Shown: one piece after another, positions 1 to 8,372 of the stretch
Position numbering within the stretch: position 1 is the first letter of the stretch
How the letters are laid out: every line of letters starts with the position of its first letter
Assembly: GCF_001045455.1 (NCBI RefSeq)
Contig: NZ_LFNE01000013.1
Span: 1 to 64,000 of the forward strand
Direction of reading: 5' to 3'
Length of the DNA: 64,000 nucleotides
From: Chryseobacterium sp. FH2
GTDB lineage: Bacteria; Bacteroidota; Bacteroidia; Flavobacteriales; Weeksellaceae
Program-made: the position numbers and the translations under genes
Notes under the pieces: generated by a model
What the model saw: the letters and a program-made list of their open reading frames with translations, nothing else
What the model was told of the DNA's origin: nothing
The model's database searches: none

Positions 1-203
1 TTGTTCTGCTTGTTTTCGGTAGATTGCTGTTTTGAAGCCCGGATAGAGCTTCCTGAGATTAAGTACTGACCGTCGATGGTGGTGGTTACCTGGCTCAGAA
101 AATCCTGTGTCGAGGATTTAATATCCTTTTGCCAGACTACTTCCTGGGCGGACATACCGAGAAATGTACACATCAAGAGTGCGCCAAAATAATTTTTTTT
201 CAT
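1..203 (-). CDS. Secreted protein, N-terminal part only
   Basis: The ATG is at 203 and the frame stays open to the window edge, so about 67 residues are visible. They begin with a signal peptide (MKKNYFGALLMCTFLGMSAQ) and continue with EVVWQKDIKSSTQDFL and TTTIDGQYLISGSS, the first blade-like repeat of a long beta-rich surface protein. From memory, Chryseobacterium proteins with this start are T9SS-sorted and often sit beside RHS genes; neither point can be checked here because the C-terminus and its neighbour lie outside the window. The secreted nature is well supported, the function is unknown. Confidence 0.7.
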   Translation of the reverse strand, partial: MKKNYFGALLMCTFLGMSAQEVVWQKDIKSSTQDFLSQVTTTIDGQYLISGSSIRASKQQSTENKQN

Positions 204-482
204 GGGCATTAATTTTTTTACGTTTTCAAATATATAAAGTGTTCTGCTTTACAAATTGCGGATTCCCTTAATGGAACCAATTTTTATCAATATTTTATTA
301 ATTCTTTGTTTTGCTCTTTATTTTTTACAAAATTAATCCTCTAAAGCGACAAACCTTGTCGTAATATATAGAGATGCATTATTTCTTTCTTTAGTTGGAT
401 TGTAGCAATAAGCAAAAGGCACGAGGCAAAAGTCAATCCGTATTAGAGGTACCGCGAAGAACCCAATATCCCAGAAAGACTC

Positions 483-579
483 CGCCCGCGCCCATATAAG
501 ATACACGGGCGTAAGCCTATCATTTTAGGGATACTTAAGAAAATTCGCGGTTTTCTAATACCAATATGATAGCTTACGC
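483..579. repeat. Two consecutive inverted repeats, possible REP-like element
   Basis: CGCCCG (483-488) pairs with CGGGCG (506-511). Directly after it, GCGTAAGCCTATCAT (509-523) pairs with ATGATAGCTTACGC (566-579) with one bulged G, and the inner arms TTAAGAAAA and TTTTCTAA extend the stem. The result is an imperfect hairpin of about 70 nt in otherwise AT-rich DNA. There is no U-run after it, so it is not a standard terminator. It could be a REP-like palindrome, a structured RNA or the scar of a lost element. Confidence 0.45.
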
Positions 580-644
580 TTTTGTTTTTATTAAAATTTG
601 CTGCGAAGATAAAAATATTTTTTAAAAATTTTCAAAGAAAAATC

Positions 645-671
645 GCTGAGGCTCAGGGTGACAAACTGGGT
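645..671. repeat. Half copy of a Bacteroidota intergenic repeat
   Basis: GAGGCTCAGGGTGACAAAC resembles the right half (CTCAGAATGACA) of the intergenic repeat found more completely at 13428-13502 and 52143-52278. No left half is visible, so this is probably a decayed copy. Confidence 0.3.
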
Positions 672-928
672 TCTTAAATTAAATTTCTTCTTTTGTAATA
701 AATTTTTTTATTATTCTGTTATATAAGTTTTATTTTTTAGGAATAGTTAGTGTCAGGGATTGAAATTTTTTATTTCATCAATTTTTATTAACAGGATAAT
801 ATTTTTTTATCAGTCTGCTTTTTAACATTGTCGCCAGTGGGTAAAATTCATAAAGACTGATAAAAAAAACTGAATAGGAATAATTTTTGGAGTTACTTTG
901 AGATTCCATTTTTTGATACATATATAAT

Positions 929-2578
929 ATGTTTAATAAACAGCAAAGAAAACTGAAAAGATCCGCCAGGTTAATTTCTGTATTGAGTAAATACGGTTTT
1001 AAGGATATGTTGGCAAGGATGAATGGCGGAAACAAGCAGGAAGAGGATTCTTCAGTTTCTGACGAAATTATTTCCAAAGGAACAGTCTATGAAAGAATAA
1101 GACTTGTATTGGAAGAATTGGGGCCTACCTTTGTGAAGCTTGGTCAGACGTTCAGCAACAGGGAAGATCTCCTTCCGCCGGAGCTTATTCAGGAATTACA
1201 GAAGCTTCAGGATAAAGTAGATACGGTAGAAATGAATGTAGATGAAATTCTTGAAAACGAATTTAATATTACTGTTTCAGATCATTTTCAGGAGATTCCG
1301 AAAGAGCCATTGGCAACTGCATCTATCGCACAGGTTTATAAAGCGACTTTATCAGACGGAAATCAGGTGATTTTAAAGATAAAAAAACCGGATGTACAGT
1401 CGGTAATTGAAGATGATTTACTGTTGATCAAAGATTTGGAAAAGCTGGTGTCGTCATATTCTGAAATAGGAGAGAAGCTGAACCTGAAACAGGCGATATC
1501 GACATTCGAAAAGTCATTATTGGAGGAAGTTTCCTTAATTAACGAGAAAGAAAACATTCTGCAGTTCAGAAGAAATTTCAAAAGCAATAAAGAAACTTAT
1601 ATTCCTAAAATCTACGAAGAATTTTCCAACAATAATATTCTTTGTATGGAATTTATTGAGGGGATAAAGGTGACGGATAAAGCAAATCTTTTAGCAAACC
1701 AGATTGATCCTGTATATGTTTCCGAAGTGGGATTAAGGCTTTTTGTATCACAGATTCTGGATTTCGGTTTTTTCCATGCTGATCCTCATGCGGGAAATAT
1801 TTTAGTGAAAAAAGACGGAAAAATTGTCTTTATTGATTTCGGTGCGGTCGGAAAAATCCCTCCCAATGATAAAGAAATTCTGGAAAACCTTATTGTAAGT
1901 TTTGTGGCCAAAAGTCCGCATAAGATTGTACGTTACTTAAAAAAAATGGCAATCAGCTATGAAATTCCGGATGAGAGAAGATTTGAAAGTGATGTGGAAG
2001 ATATCCTGAATTTTGTCCACAGTACTTCCCTGAAAGAGATTAATCCGCAGGCGATTATTAATAAAATGAAAGATGTTTTAAAGGATAACCGACTGTATAT
2101 GCCGGATTATTTTTATCTTTTGTTTAAAGGAATTGGCTTGATAGAAGGAGTAGGGAGAACGATTAACCCGGATTTGGATATTGTAAAAAGCCTTCATCCT
2201 TATACTAAAAAAATATTCGCTAAAAAGATAAATCCAAAGAATATTTTAAAAACGGGAATGGATAAAATGATGAATTTCACGGATAATGTTGATGAAATTC
2301 CCAGAGAATTGCGTTCTGTTTTACAGAAATTGGACGAAAATAAATTCACGGTTTCCAGTGAAATCAAGAATATCGAAAAGACCAATCAATTAATAAAATC
2401 TAGTATTGTTAATTTGATTTTGGCAATGATTTTAGGGGCGAATATTATCGCAACAGCAATTGTCTTTGTTTCGGAAACCGGACCGAGAATTGGGGAATTA
2501 TCTTTGGTTGCGGTATTAGGGTTTATTTTCTCAATACTTTTAGTTGTAATACTTTTATTGAGAATTACGAGGAAATAA
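929..2578 (+). CDS. AarF/UbiB (ABC1) family atypical protein kinase
   Basis: A 549-residue member of the UbiB/ABC1 atypical kinase family, whose members support isoprenoid-quinone biosynthesis or lipid handling at the inner membrane. The family marker KxGQ is at 70-73 (KLGQ), the Ala-rich nucleotide loop is ASIAQVYKA (131-139), the VxxK lysine follows near 150, the catalytic loop is HADPHAGN (283-290) and the metal-binding DFG is at 303-305. Two hydrophobic segments at the C-terminus (about 490-512 and 522-546) anchor it in the membrane, as in UbiB. Menaquinone rather than ubiquinone would be the likely quinone in this phylum (family knowledge). It stands alone, with 149 bp before the next gene. 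Confidence 0.9.
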   Translation: MFNKQQRKLKRSARLISVLSKYGFKDMLARMNGGNKQEEDSSVSDEIISKGTVYERIRLVLEELGPTFVKLGQTFSNREDLLPPELIQELQKLQDKVDTVEMNVDEILENEFNITVSDHFQEIPKEPLATASIAQVYKATLSDGNQVILKIKKPDVQSVIEDDLLLIKDLEKLVSSYSEIGEKLNLKQAISTFEKSLLEEVSLINEKENILQFRRNFKSNKETYIPKIYEEFSNNNILCMEFIEGIKVTDKANLLANQIDPVYVSEVGLRLFVSQILDFGFFHADPHAGNILVKKDGKIVFIDFGAVGKIPPNDKEILENLIVSFVAKSPHKIVRYLKKMAISYEIPDERRFESDVEDILNFVHSTSLKEINPQAIINKMKDVLKDNRLYMPDYFYLLFKGIGLIEGVGRTINPDLDIVKSLHPYTKKIFAKKINPKNILKTGMDKMMNFTDNVDEIPRELRSVLQKLDENKFTVSSEIKNIEKTNQLIKSSIVNLILAMILGANIIATAIVFVSETGPRIGELSLVAVLGFIFSILLVVILLLRITRK

Positions 2579-2727
2579 ATTTATTTTAAAACCATTTATA
2601 ACCTTTGAAACATACAGAGAATGTGTCATTATGAAAGAATATCGGGAATTTAATATTATAGATTATTCATTCCATGTGCTTTATTCAGGATGATAATTAA
2701 CGCGGAACATTAATTAACAATTAATCA

Positions 2728-3234
2728 ATGAAAGCATTACAATTAATAATATTCACATTTTGCAGCTCATTTCTGGTTGCGCAAACAGAAAAAAACGGAA
2801 TTTCAGGTGATTTTGACGGAAACGGAAAGAAAGAATATGCGTATATAAAAGTGAGCGACTGTAGTGATGATTGCGACGGGAAATGTGAGACGATCATTTA
2901 TTTTAGTGATAAAAATATAAAACCTTTCACGATTTCTCCTGCAAACAGTGGAACTTTATACAACTTGGAAGACATAAATCATGACGGAAAAGATGATATA
3001 GGATTTTATCCGAATTGGTGTACAAGCTGTTGGCATCCGTTTTATGTTTACACCTACAAGAAAAATAACTGGGAGCCTTTGGTATCACCTATTTCTACGC
3101 ACTGCTCACAATGGGAAGATGATAAATTTCCGATTAAAAAAGATCCTGAAAAGAAAGGAAATGTAATTATTACATCAAGCGTTTGGAAAGATGATGATAT
3201 TAAAATTAACAGCAAAAGTATAAAAGTTGATTGA
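2728..3234 (+). CDS. Secreted small protein with calcium-loop (FG-GAP-like) motifs
   Basis: 168 residues starting with a clear signal peptide (MKALQLIIFTFCSSFLVAQ). The mature part has two Asp/Asn/Gly loops, GDFDGNGKKEY and DINHDGKDDIGF, of the kind that bind calcium in FG-GAP/VCBS or dockerin-like repeats. Six cysteines in two clusters (CSDDCDGKC and CTSCWH) suggest disulfides in the periplasm or on the surface. No enzyme motif is visible. It precedes the helicase gene by 69 bp, but that gene has its own promoter box, so the pair is probably not one operon. Function unknown. Confidence 0.75.
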   Translation: MKALQLIIFTFCSSFLVAQTEKNGISGDFDGNGKKEYAYIKVSDCSDDCDGKCETIIYFSDKNIKPFTISPANSGTLYNLEDINHDGKDDIGFYPNWCTSCWHPFYVYTYKKNNWEPLVSPISTHCSQWEDDKFPIKKDPEKKGNVIITSSVWKDDDIKINSKSIKVD

Positions 3235-3291
3235 TAGCATACCGCTATAAGAATACATTTTATTCCTACTTTTTACAAATAATTAAATACT

Positions 3292-3299
3292 TATCTTTG
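3292..3299 (+). promoter_or_regulatory. -7 box TATCTTTG, 4 nt before the helicase ATG
   Basis: This matches the Bacteroidota -7 consensus TAnnTTTG exactly. It ends 4 nt before the ATG at 3304, so transcription would begin at or inside the start codon. No clear -33 TTG is visible. If used, the helicase mRNA is leaderless. Confidence 0.5.
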
Positions 3300-3303
3300 C
3301 AAA

Positions 3304-4656
3304 ATGGAAAAACTCACTTTTGCAGATTTTGATCTTCCGGTTAAAATCCTTGATGTTTTAGCAGATCTGGAATTATTCGAACCTACCCCTATTCAGGAAA
3401 AGAGCTTAAAGCCAATACTTTCCGGAAGAGACGTGATGGGAATCGCACAGACCGGAACGGGGAAAACATTAGCGTATCTTCTGCCTGTCCTTAAATCCTG
3501 GAAATACAACAAAACAGGTAACCCAACAGTTTTGGTTTTAGTTCCTACAAGAGAATTGGTAGTTCAGGTAACAGAAATTATTGAGAAACTGACGGAAAAT
3601 ATTACTGCAAGAGTTATCGGAATTTATGGTGGTAAAAATATCAATACTCAAAAGTTATTATTTAATGACGGGTGTGATATTTTGGTGGGAACTCCGGGAA
3701 GGGTGATGGATCTGGCCATTGACAATGCCATTTCTTTAAAGGAAATTCAGAGGCTGATCATTGATGAGTTTGATGAGATGCTTAATCTTGGTTTCAGACC
3801 GCAGCTGACGCATATTTTCGAAATGATGAAAGAGAAGAGGCAAAATATTCTTTTCTCAGCAACCATGACGGAAGCTGTAGATGAAATGCTTGACGAATAT
3901 TTTGCAAGTCCTGTCGAAATTTCATTAGCTAAATCCGGGACACCACTTGAAAAAATTGAGCAAACGGCTTATAAAGTAGAAAATTTTAATACTAAAATTA
4001 ATTTACTTGAGTATTTATTAAAAAACAATACAGATATGTCAAAAGTGTTGGTTTTTAATAACAATAAAAAAAATGCGGATTTATTATTCACAAAAATCGA
4101 TGAGCTTTTCCCGGGTCAGTTTGATGTAATTCACTCAAATAAATCTCAAAACTACAGGCTTAAGGCTATGAAAAGTTTTGAAAATGAAGAAATCAGAGGT
4201 TTGATTACTACGGACGTAATGGCCAGAGGTCTGGATATTTCTGATATTACACACGTTATCAACTTCGAAACTCCCGATATTCCTGAACAGTATATTCACA
4301 GGATCGGTAGAACGGGTAGGGCTGATAAAGATGGTAAAGCCATAACTTTCGTTACTAAAAAAGAAGAACCGTTAATTCTTGATATCGAGCTATTGATGGA
4401 TAAAGATTTACAATTTATTGATTTCCCTGAAGAGGTGAAAATTAATCCTAAAAAAATAGCTTCGGAAGAAGATCAGATTGTAATGAAAAATCCTGCTCAG
4501 GTAAAACTTAATGAGGGCGGAGGGGCATTCCATGAGAAGAAGGATAAAAATAAGAAAGAAAACTGGGGAGGGCCCTCAAAAAGAAAAGCTCCTAAAAAGT
4601 TTGGGGCGAACAGGGCTCAGCAAAAAGCGATATCAAAATCGAAAAGAAAGAAATAA
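3304..4656 (+). CDS. DEAD-box ATP-dependent RNA helicase (DEFD variant)
   Basis: 450 residues with the full helicase core: Q motif PTPIQ, Walker A AQTGTGKT (48-55), PTREL (81-85), TPGR (130-133), motif II DEFD (154-157), SAT (185-187), ARGLDI and HRIGRTGR in the second RecA domain. The C-terminal 60 residues are strongly basic and low in complexity (KKDKNKKENW, KRKAPKKF), typical of the RNA-binding tails of RhlE/CsdA-like enzymes. Family members remodel rRNA or mRNA at low temperature. The third residue of motif II is Phe rather than Ala. A strong terminator follows at 4665. Confidence 0.93.
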   Translation: MEKLTFADFDLPVKILDVLADLELFEPTPIQEKSLKPILSGRDVMGIAQTGTGKTLAYLLPVLKSWKYNKTGNPTVLVLVPTRELVVQVTEIIEKLTENITARVIGIYGGKNINTQKLLFNDGCDILVGTPGRVMDLAIDNAISLKEIQRLIIDEFDEMLNLGFRPQLTHIFEMMKEKRQNILFSATMTEAVDEMLDEYFASPVEISLAKSGTPLEKIEQTAYKVENFNTKINLLEYLLKNNTDMSKVLVFNNNKKNADLLFTKIDELFPGQFDVIHSNKSQNYRLKAMKSFENEEIRGLITTDVMARGLDISDITHVINFETPDIPEQYIHRIGRTGRADKDGKAITFVTKKEEPLILDIELLMDKDLQFIDFPEEVKINPKKIASEEDQIVMKNPAQVKLNEGGGAFHEKKDKNKKENWGGPSKRKAPKKFGANRAQQKAISKSKRKK

Positions 4657-4664
4657 AAAAATAG

Positions 4665-4701
4665 AGTGCCCCTAAAAAGTTAGATATTTTTCAGGGGCAC
4701 T
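4665..4701. terminator. Bidirectional rho-independent terminator
   Basis: AGTGCCCCT (4665-4673) pairs with AGGGGCACT (4693-4701), followed by TTTTATTT on the plus strand and preceded by an A-run. It serves the helicase and probably also the convergent SGNH hydrolase. Confidence 0.8.
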
Positions 4702-4741
4702 TTTTATTTGTCAAATGGATAATAATCATTCTGGCTGTAAA

Positions 4742-5398
4742 CTATTTCATATAAGGTTTCATAGCTTTTGCCCAAATTTGATAACCTTCCGGAGTCATGT
4801 GGAGCATATCTTCTACGAAAAGATCTTTTCTCACATTTCCATTAGCATCTTCCATTCCCTTTGTGATATCTATAAACTCTGCATTTGGCTCTTTATCCAT
4901 AAAAGTTTTGATTCTTTTATTAGCTTCTTTCATTTGAGGCCAGAGATTTTCGCGGCTGGGAGAGTACTTTATTGAAATATAATCTACCTCAATAGTTGGG
5001 AATTTTGCACGGATTTTTTTGTAGAATGTTTTATATCTTTCAACAAGTTCTTTTGCTTTTAATTTATCGTTGTCGGCAAAATCATTATCGCCGCAGTAAA
5101 TGATTATTTGCTTGGGTTGATAAGGATTTAAAAGATCTTCAGAAAAATAGTTTAAATCTGTTAATCTGGAACCTCCAAAACCTCTGTTGATGATAGTTTT
5201 CCCCGGAAAATAATCTGCGACATCTGTCCATTTTGTAAAAGATGAACTTCCTATTAAAAGAATAGCATCTTTTGGCGGAGGGGTTTCCTGATCTAATTTT
5301 TTGAAATCTTGAATGTCTTGCCAGAACATTGGCTTTTTTTCCTGTGAAAAGAAAAGGGCGAAAGTCAGCAAAAGGAATGCTGAAAGAATCTTCTTCAT
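4742..5398 (-). CDS. Secreted SGNH/GDSL-family hydrolase
   Basis: About 218 residues with a signal peptide (LLLTFALFFSQ). The four SGNH blocks are present: nucleophile block LLIGSSSFTKW (the family GDS reads GSS here; Ser near 52), block II Gly in NRGFGGSRLTD, block III GxND as CGDNDF, and the catalytic DxxH in DMLHMTPEGY near the C-terminus. Such enzymes deacylate lipids or acetylated sugars in the periplasm or outside the cell; the substrate cannot be read from sequence. The next minus-strand gene upstream ends in its own terminator, so this gene is probably transcribed alone. Confidence 0.85.
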   Translation of the reverse strand: MKKILSAFLLLTFALFFSQEKKPMFWQDIQDFKKLDQETPPPKDAILLIGSSSFTKWTDVADYFPGKTIINRGFGGSRLTDLNYFSEDLLNPYQPKQIIIYCGDNDFADNDKLKAKELVERYKTFYKKIRAKFPTIEVDYISIKYSPSRENLWPQMKEANKRIKTFMDKEPNAEFIDITKGMEDANGNVRKDLFVEDMLHMTPEGYQIWAKAMKPYMK

Positions 5399-5431
5399 TG
5401 TTAATAATTTAAATTAATACATCTCATTAAA

Positions 5432-5456
5432 AAACTCCCGAGGTTTTCGGGAGTTT
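5432..5456 (-). terminator. Rho-independent terminator of the lipocalin-like lipoprotein gene
   Basis: AAACTCCCGA (5432-5441) and TCGGGAGTTT (5447-5456) form a 10-bp stem with a 5-nt loop. On the minus strand the stem is followed by a T-run, just after the stop of the gene at 5462-5932. Confidence 0.8.
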
Positions 5457-5461
5457 AGGTT

Positions 5462-5932
5462 TTATCTTTTGTAGCTGATATAGATGAGATCAGTGACTCC
5501 ATCATTATCATAATCTTCAGCTTCGTCCGCACTTTGAATTTGCAATGTTTTCAATTCAGTACTTGTAAGAACTGTCACTCTGTATTTGTCATCATCTTCA
5601 TCTTTGAATTTTAGTACCAAATCTTTCGTTTCTTCATTATAAGTATAGGTGCCTTCACTTGTACCGCTTAACTGACAATTAGCATCCGTACCTGTATAAG
5701 CTACATATTTTACATAATAATCTGTTCTGAAAGTAAGTACACTTTTGGCAATACACCCTTCAGGAATATCAGTATCAATTACAGTTTTATTGTCTTTTCC
5801 TGAAACATACTCTATTTTGCTCACCTTCCAGTCGCCTTTCATCATGTCAAGTTCATAAGCTTTGATATCATCATCTTCACATGAAGTAAGCGCTAACGCT
5901 GAAAAGGCAAATAAAAGTAGTTGTTTTTTCAT
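5462..5932 (-). CDS. Lipocalin-like lipoprotein
   Basis: 156 residues. The signal peptide ends in a lipobox (LALTSC), and the following EDDD is compatible with surface or periplasmic lipoprotein sorting. After it comes GDWKVSKIEY, the typical first strand of lipocalin-like beta-barrel proteins (the L/MxGxW pattern), then alternating strands ending in DNDGVTDLIYISYKR. Small lipoproteins of this kind are very common in Flavobacteriia, and their ligands are unknown. A TAAATTTG box lies 5 nt before the start codon and a terminator follows the gene, so it is monocistronic. Confidence 0.75.
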   Translation of the reverse strand: MKKQLLLFAFSALALTSCEDDDIKAYELDMMKGDWKVSKIEYVSGKDNKTVIDTDIPEGCIAKSVLTFRTDYYVKYVAYTGTDANCQLSGTSEGTYTYNEETKDLVLKFKDEDDDKYRVTVLTSTELKTLQIQSADEAEDYDNDGVTDLIYISYKR

Positions 5933-5937
5933 TTTTA

Positions 5938-5945
5938 CAAATTTA
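5938..5945 (-). promoter_or_regulatory. -7 box TAAATTTG, 5 nt before the lipoprotein ATG
   Basis: On the minus strand TAAATTTG is followed by TAAAA and the ATG at 5932. The spacing is nearly the same as at the helicase, ppc and tatA genes and suggests a leaderless transcript. Confidence 0.5.
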
Positions 5946-6121
5946 AGAATATGCTAAAATAAAAATAAATTTGTAATATCTATAATGAAATTCAGGTTTT
6001 TTAAACGAATGTTTGTAAATAAGATAATTTTAAGGTTTGGAGAGGGAAGTCGGAGGCTGGAAGTCTTGATTATTCTAAAATTTGACTTTCAAATGTTGCA
6101 AAACTTCCTGCCTGCGGCTTA

Positions 6122-7285
6122 TTAATAACTCATCTCTACGATTTTGTAAGCGTCTTGAGGAGTCAGTTTTTTGTATTCACCCAATCCTAACCAATTTCTT
6201 TCTGTAAAAGCTTTTTCTACCTTTTCTGCTGTACCTTTATAATCTTCTGTATATTCTGAAAGCTTAGTCTGAATATGTAGGCTATGGAAGAATTCTTCTA
6301 ATTTTCTAATTCCCAATTCTGCTTTTTCTTCCACAGAACCGTCTTTGATTCTCCAGACTCTTTCGGCATATTGCGCTAATTTTCCTTTTTTGGTTTCAAA
6401 ATTATAACGATAATGAGAAGGCGCTATGATGGCCAATGTTCTTGCATGGTCGATTCCGAAATGAGCGGTTAACTCATGTCCCATTGCGTGGACAGCCCAG
6501 TCTGTGATCACGCCTTTCTGGATCAGTCCGTTAAGAGCCATTGTACAACACCACATAAAGTTTCCTGCTGCATCATAATCAAATTCATCAGCCAAAACTT
6601 TCGGAGCTGTTTCCTGTAAGCTAATTAAAATACTTTCAGCAATTCTTTCCTGCAAATCAGCAGAAGAAGGGGCGGTCATATATTGTTCCAAAACGTGCGT
6701 ATAAGCATCTGTAAGCCCATTTACAATTTGATTTTTAGGAATAGACCTTACCACTTCAGGGTCTAAAACCGAAAATTGCGGAAAAAGTCCGGGTCCTCCT
6801 GTTGATAATTTTTCATTGGTTTCTCTTCTAGAAATCACATATCCTGAATTCATTTCAGAACCTGTTGCGGGAAGAGTCAGTATAGTCCCGAAAGGCATTC
6901 CTTCACCTTCAAAAGTTCTTACCGGTTTTTTCAAAATTTCCCACGGCTCGCCATCATAGTTAGCAGCTGCAGAAAGGAATTTTGTTCCGTCAATTACAGA
7001 ACCGCCGCCCACTGCAAGAAGATAGGTGATGTTTTTTTCTTTAATAAAGCGTAAAGCATTAATTAAAACTTCATATTCAGGATTGGCAGGGACTCCACCG
7101 AATTCATATAAATCATGATCTTTTAAAGCTTCCTTTACTTGATTATACACCCCGTTGTTTTTGATGCTTCCGCCACCGTAAATCATTAATATGTTGGCAT
7201 CTTTAGGAATTTCGTTTGAAATTTTTGCAATTTCACCTTTTCCAAAAAGTATTTTTGTAGGATTTTTAAACTCGAAATTAAGCAT
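6122..7285 (-). CDS. yqhD: Iron-containing alcohol dehydrogenase, YqhD type
   Basis: NAD(P)H-dependent reduction of aldehydes in the cytosol, as in E. coli YqhD (family knowledge). I start at the ATG at 7285 (MLNFEFKNPTKILFGKG), which gives 387 residues, the same as YqhD, and aligns with its N-terminus; an upstream TTG at 7318 would add 12 unrelated residues and overlap the promoter. Visible motifs are the Rossmann GGGSVIDGTKF and the metal ligands in GLTDAYTHVLEQY (Asp, His) and HAMGHELTAHFGIDHARTLA (two His). A TAAATTTG box lies 20 nt upstream of the ATG. The gene stands alone between unrelated neighbours. Confidence 0.9.
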   Translation of the reverse strand: MLNFEFKNPTKILFGKGEIAKISNEIPKDANILMIYGGGSIKNNGVYNQVKEALKDHDLYEFGGVPANPEYEVLINALRFIKEKNITYLLAVGGGSVIDGTKFLSAAANYDGEPWEILKKPVRTFEGEGMPFGTILTLPATGSEMNSGYVISRRETNEKLSTGGPGLFPQFSVLDPEVVRSIPKNQIVNGLTDAYTHVLEQYMTAPSSADLQERIAESILISLQETAPKVLADEFDYDAAGNFMWCCTMALNGLIQKGVITDWAVHAMGHELTAHFGIDHARTLAIIAPSHYRYNFETKKGKLAQYAERVWRIKDGSVEEKAELGIRKLEEFFHSLHIQTKLSEYTEDYKGTAEKVEKAFTERNWLGLGEYKKLTPQDAYKIVEMSY

Positions 7286-7305
7286 TGTTCTTAAATTTTG
7301 TACAT

Positions 7306-7313
7306 CAAATTTA
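7306..7313 (-). promoter_or_regulatory. -7 box TAAATTTG of yqhD
   Basis: The exact TAnnTTTG consensus on the minus strand, 20 nt upstream of the ATG at 7285. It places the start site between the box and that ATG, which argues against the upstream TTG codon as start. Confidence 0.5.
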
Positions 7314-7359
7314 CACAATGAAAAATGAAAATAGAGTTAAGAAAGCTTTAAAATTTATA

Positions 7360-8286
7360 TTATTCTACTTTAAATTTTTGGTTTTTACAATCTAAAATCA
7401 GACTATGGTTTAAAAATATTTTATTACCGAGCATTCCCTGCATTCCTGCACTTTTCATCAAAAAGTTTTGCATTTTCGAAGTTCCTTCAATATAGGTAAC
7501 CTCAGAGAGTTTTAAGGCTGAATTTCCGAAGCTGATTTCCTGATGGGCCGGAGATGATTTTATGGTTAAACTTTTTCCCCAAGCGTTTCCTTTTTCAATT
7601 TTAATATTGCTTTTCGAAATTCTGTATTGACTCCAGCTTTCTTTGTGAATTACCAATTCATAACCGCTGGTTCCTGAATCATACATTAGTTTTAAATTTT
7701 CGTTTCCGATTTTTGCAGGAAGTAAGATTTTCCGCTTTTTAAATTCAAACGTGGACCATCCTTTTTCATTAATTTTATCGGTAAATGAAGCAATAGTATC
7801 TTTAAAATTTAAAATAATAATTCTTTTTTCCATTAAATCCGAACCAATTGTTCCGATGATGTTTTTAGTTTCTGGGTTTTCCAAATCAATTCGATTCCCA
7901 TAATCTATCATTCCAAAATCAGGAGAAGAAATGTGCATTTTGCCTAGCTGGAAACTTGAAAAAATTTCCTTTACATTTTTTGCAAGTGAAAATCTTTCCT
8001 GAATTGATAGCAAGGAATTTTTGTAAAAAACGGTAGTTGGCGATCCGGAATCCAATTGCATATAAAACTGTTTGTCAATTCCTTTTAGTTGAACAGGTAA
8101 TAGCAAAGCTGAATAAGGATTGTTCCCATCCGAAATCCATACTAACTTTATATTTCCGGAAACTCCTGATACTTTGAGACGATTGGACGGTGGTGTAAAT
8201 TTTTTATTAAAATAAAAATATCCTCCAGCAATTGTAATAATAAAAATGATTAATAAACTAAGTGCAATTTTCTTAAAAGTTTTCAT
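7360..8286 (-). CDS. Membrane-anchored retropepsin-like protein with two DSG motifs
   Basis: 308 residues with one N-terminal transmembrane helix (about 7-26), then a periplasmic part. Two aspartic-protease-like motifs are visible: QLDSGSPTTVF near residue 77 and MYDSGTSGYELV near 203. Each is followed by a hydrophobic strand and a G-x-L/I-G segment (IIGTIGSDLM, QGMLGNKIF), as in the two lobes of a pepsin-like fold. The second half ends NHSLILDCKNQKFKVE, again typical of bacterial retropepsin-like proteins. Active sites are DSG rather than the commoner DTG. It could be a real periplasmic protease or a non-catalytic relative; the substrate is unknown. Confidence 0.65.
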   Translation of the reverse strand: MKTFKKIALSLLIIFIITIAGGYFYFNKKFTPPSNRLKVSGVSGNIKLVWISDGNNPYSALLLPVQLKGIDKQFYMQLDSGSPTTVFYKNSLLSIQERFSLAKNVKEIFSSFQLGKMHISSPDFGMIDYGNRIDLENPETKNIIGTIGSDLMEKRIIILNFKDTIASFTDKINEKGWSTFEFKKRKILLPAKIGNENLKLMYDSGTSGYELVIHKESWSQYRISKSNIKIEKGNAWGKSLTIKSSPAHQEISFGNSALKLSEVTYIEGTSKMQNFLMKSAGMQGMLGNKIFLNHSLILDCKNQKFKVE

Positions 8287-8372
8287 TCCGTTTTTTCTGT
8301 AAGATTCGGAATTTAGGGTTAGATTTTAAGCGAAATTGATATGACAATCTTACGTCATTTGTACGACTTTAA

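Larger units (their letters stand above)
204..928. other. 725-bp gene-free stretch
   Basis: No open frame with coding character lies here. The outer parts are AT-rich leader-like DNA. Positions 420-590 are clearly richer in GC and hold inverted repeats (listed separately), and 645-671 looks like half of a widespread Bacteroidota intergenic repeat. Promoters for the divergent genes at 203 and 929 must lie inside, but I cannot point to a convincing TAnnTTTG box for either. Confidence 0.6.

Noticed and set aside
778..1077. Minus-strand ORF of 99 residues
   Set aside because: It runs antisense through the start of the UbiB-like kinase gene, has low-complexity composition and no family resemblance.
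6122..7318. Upstream TTG start for the alcohol dehydrogenase
   Set aside because: It adds 12 residues not found in YqhD proteins and would cross the TAAATTTG promoter box at 7306-7313.
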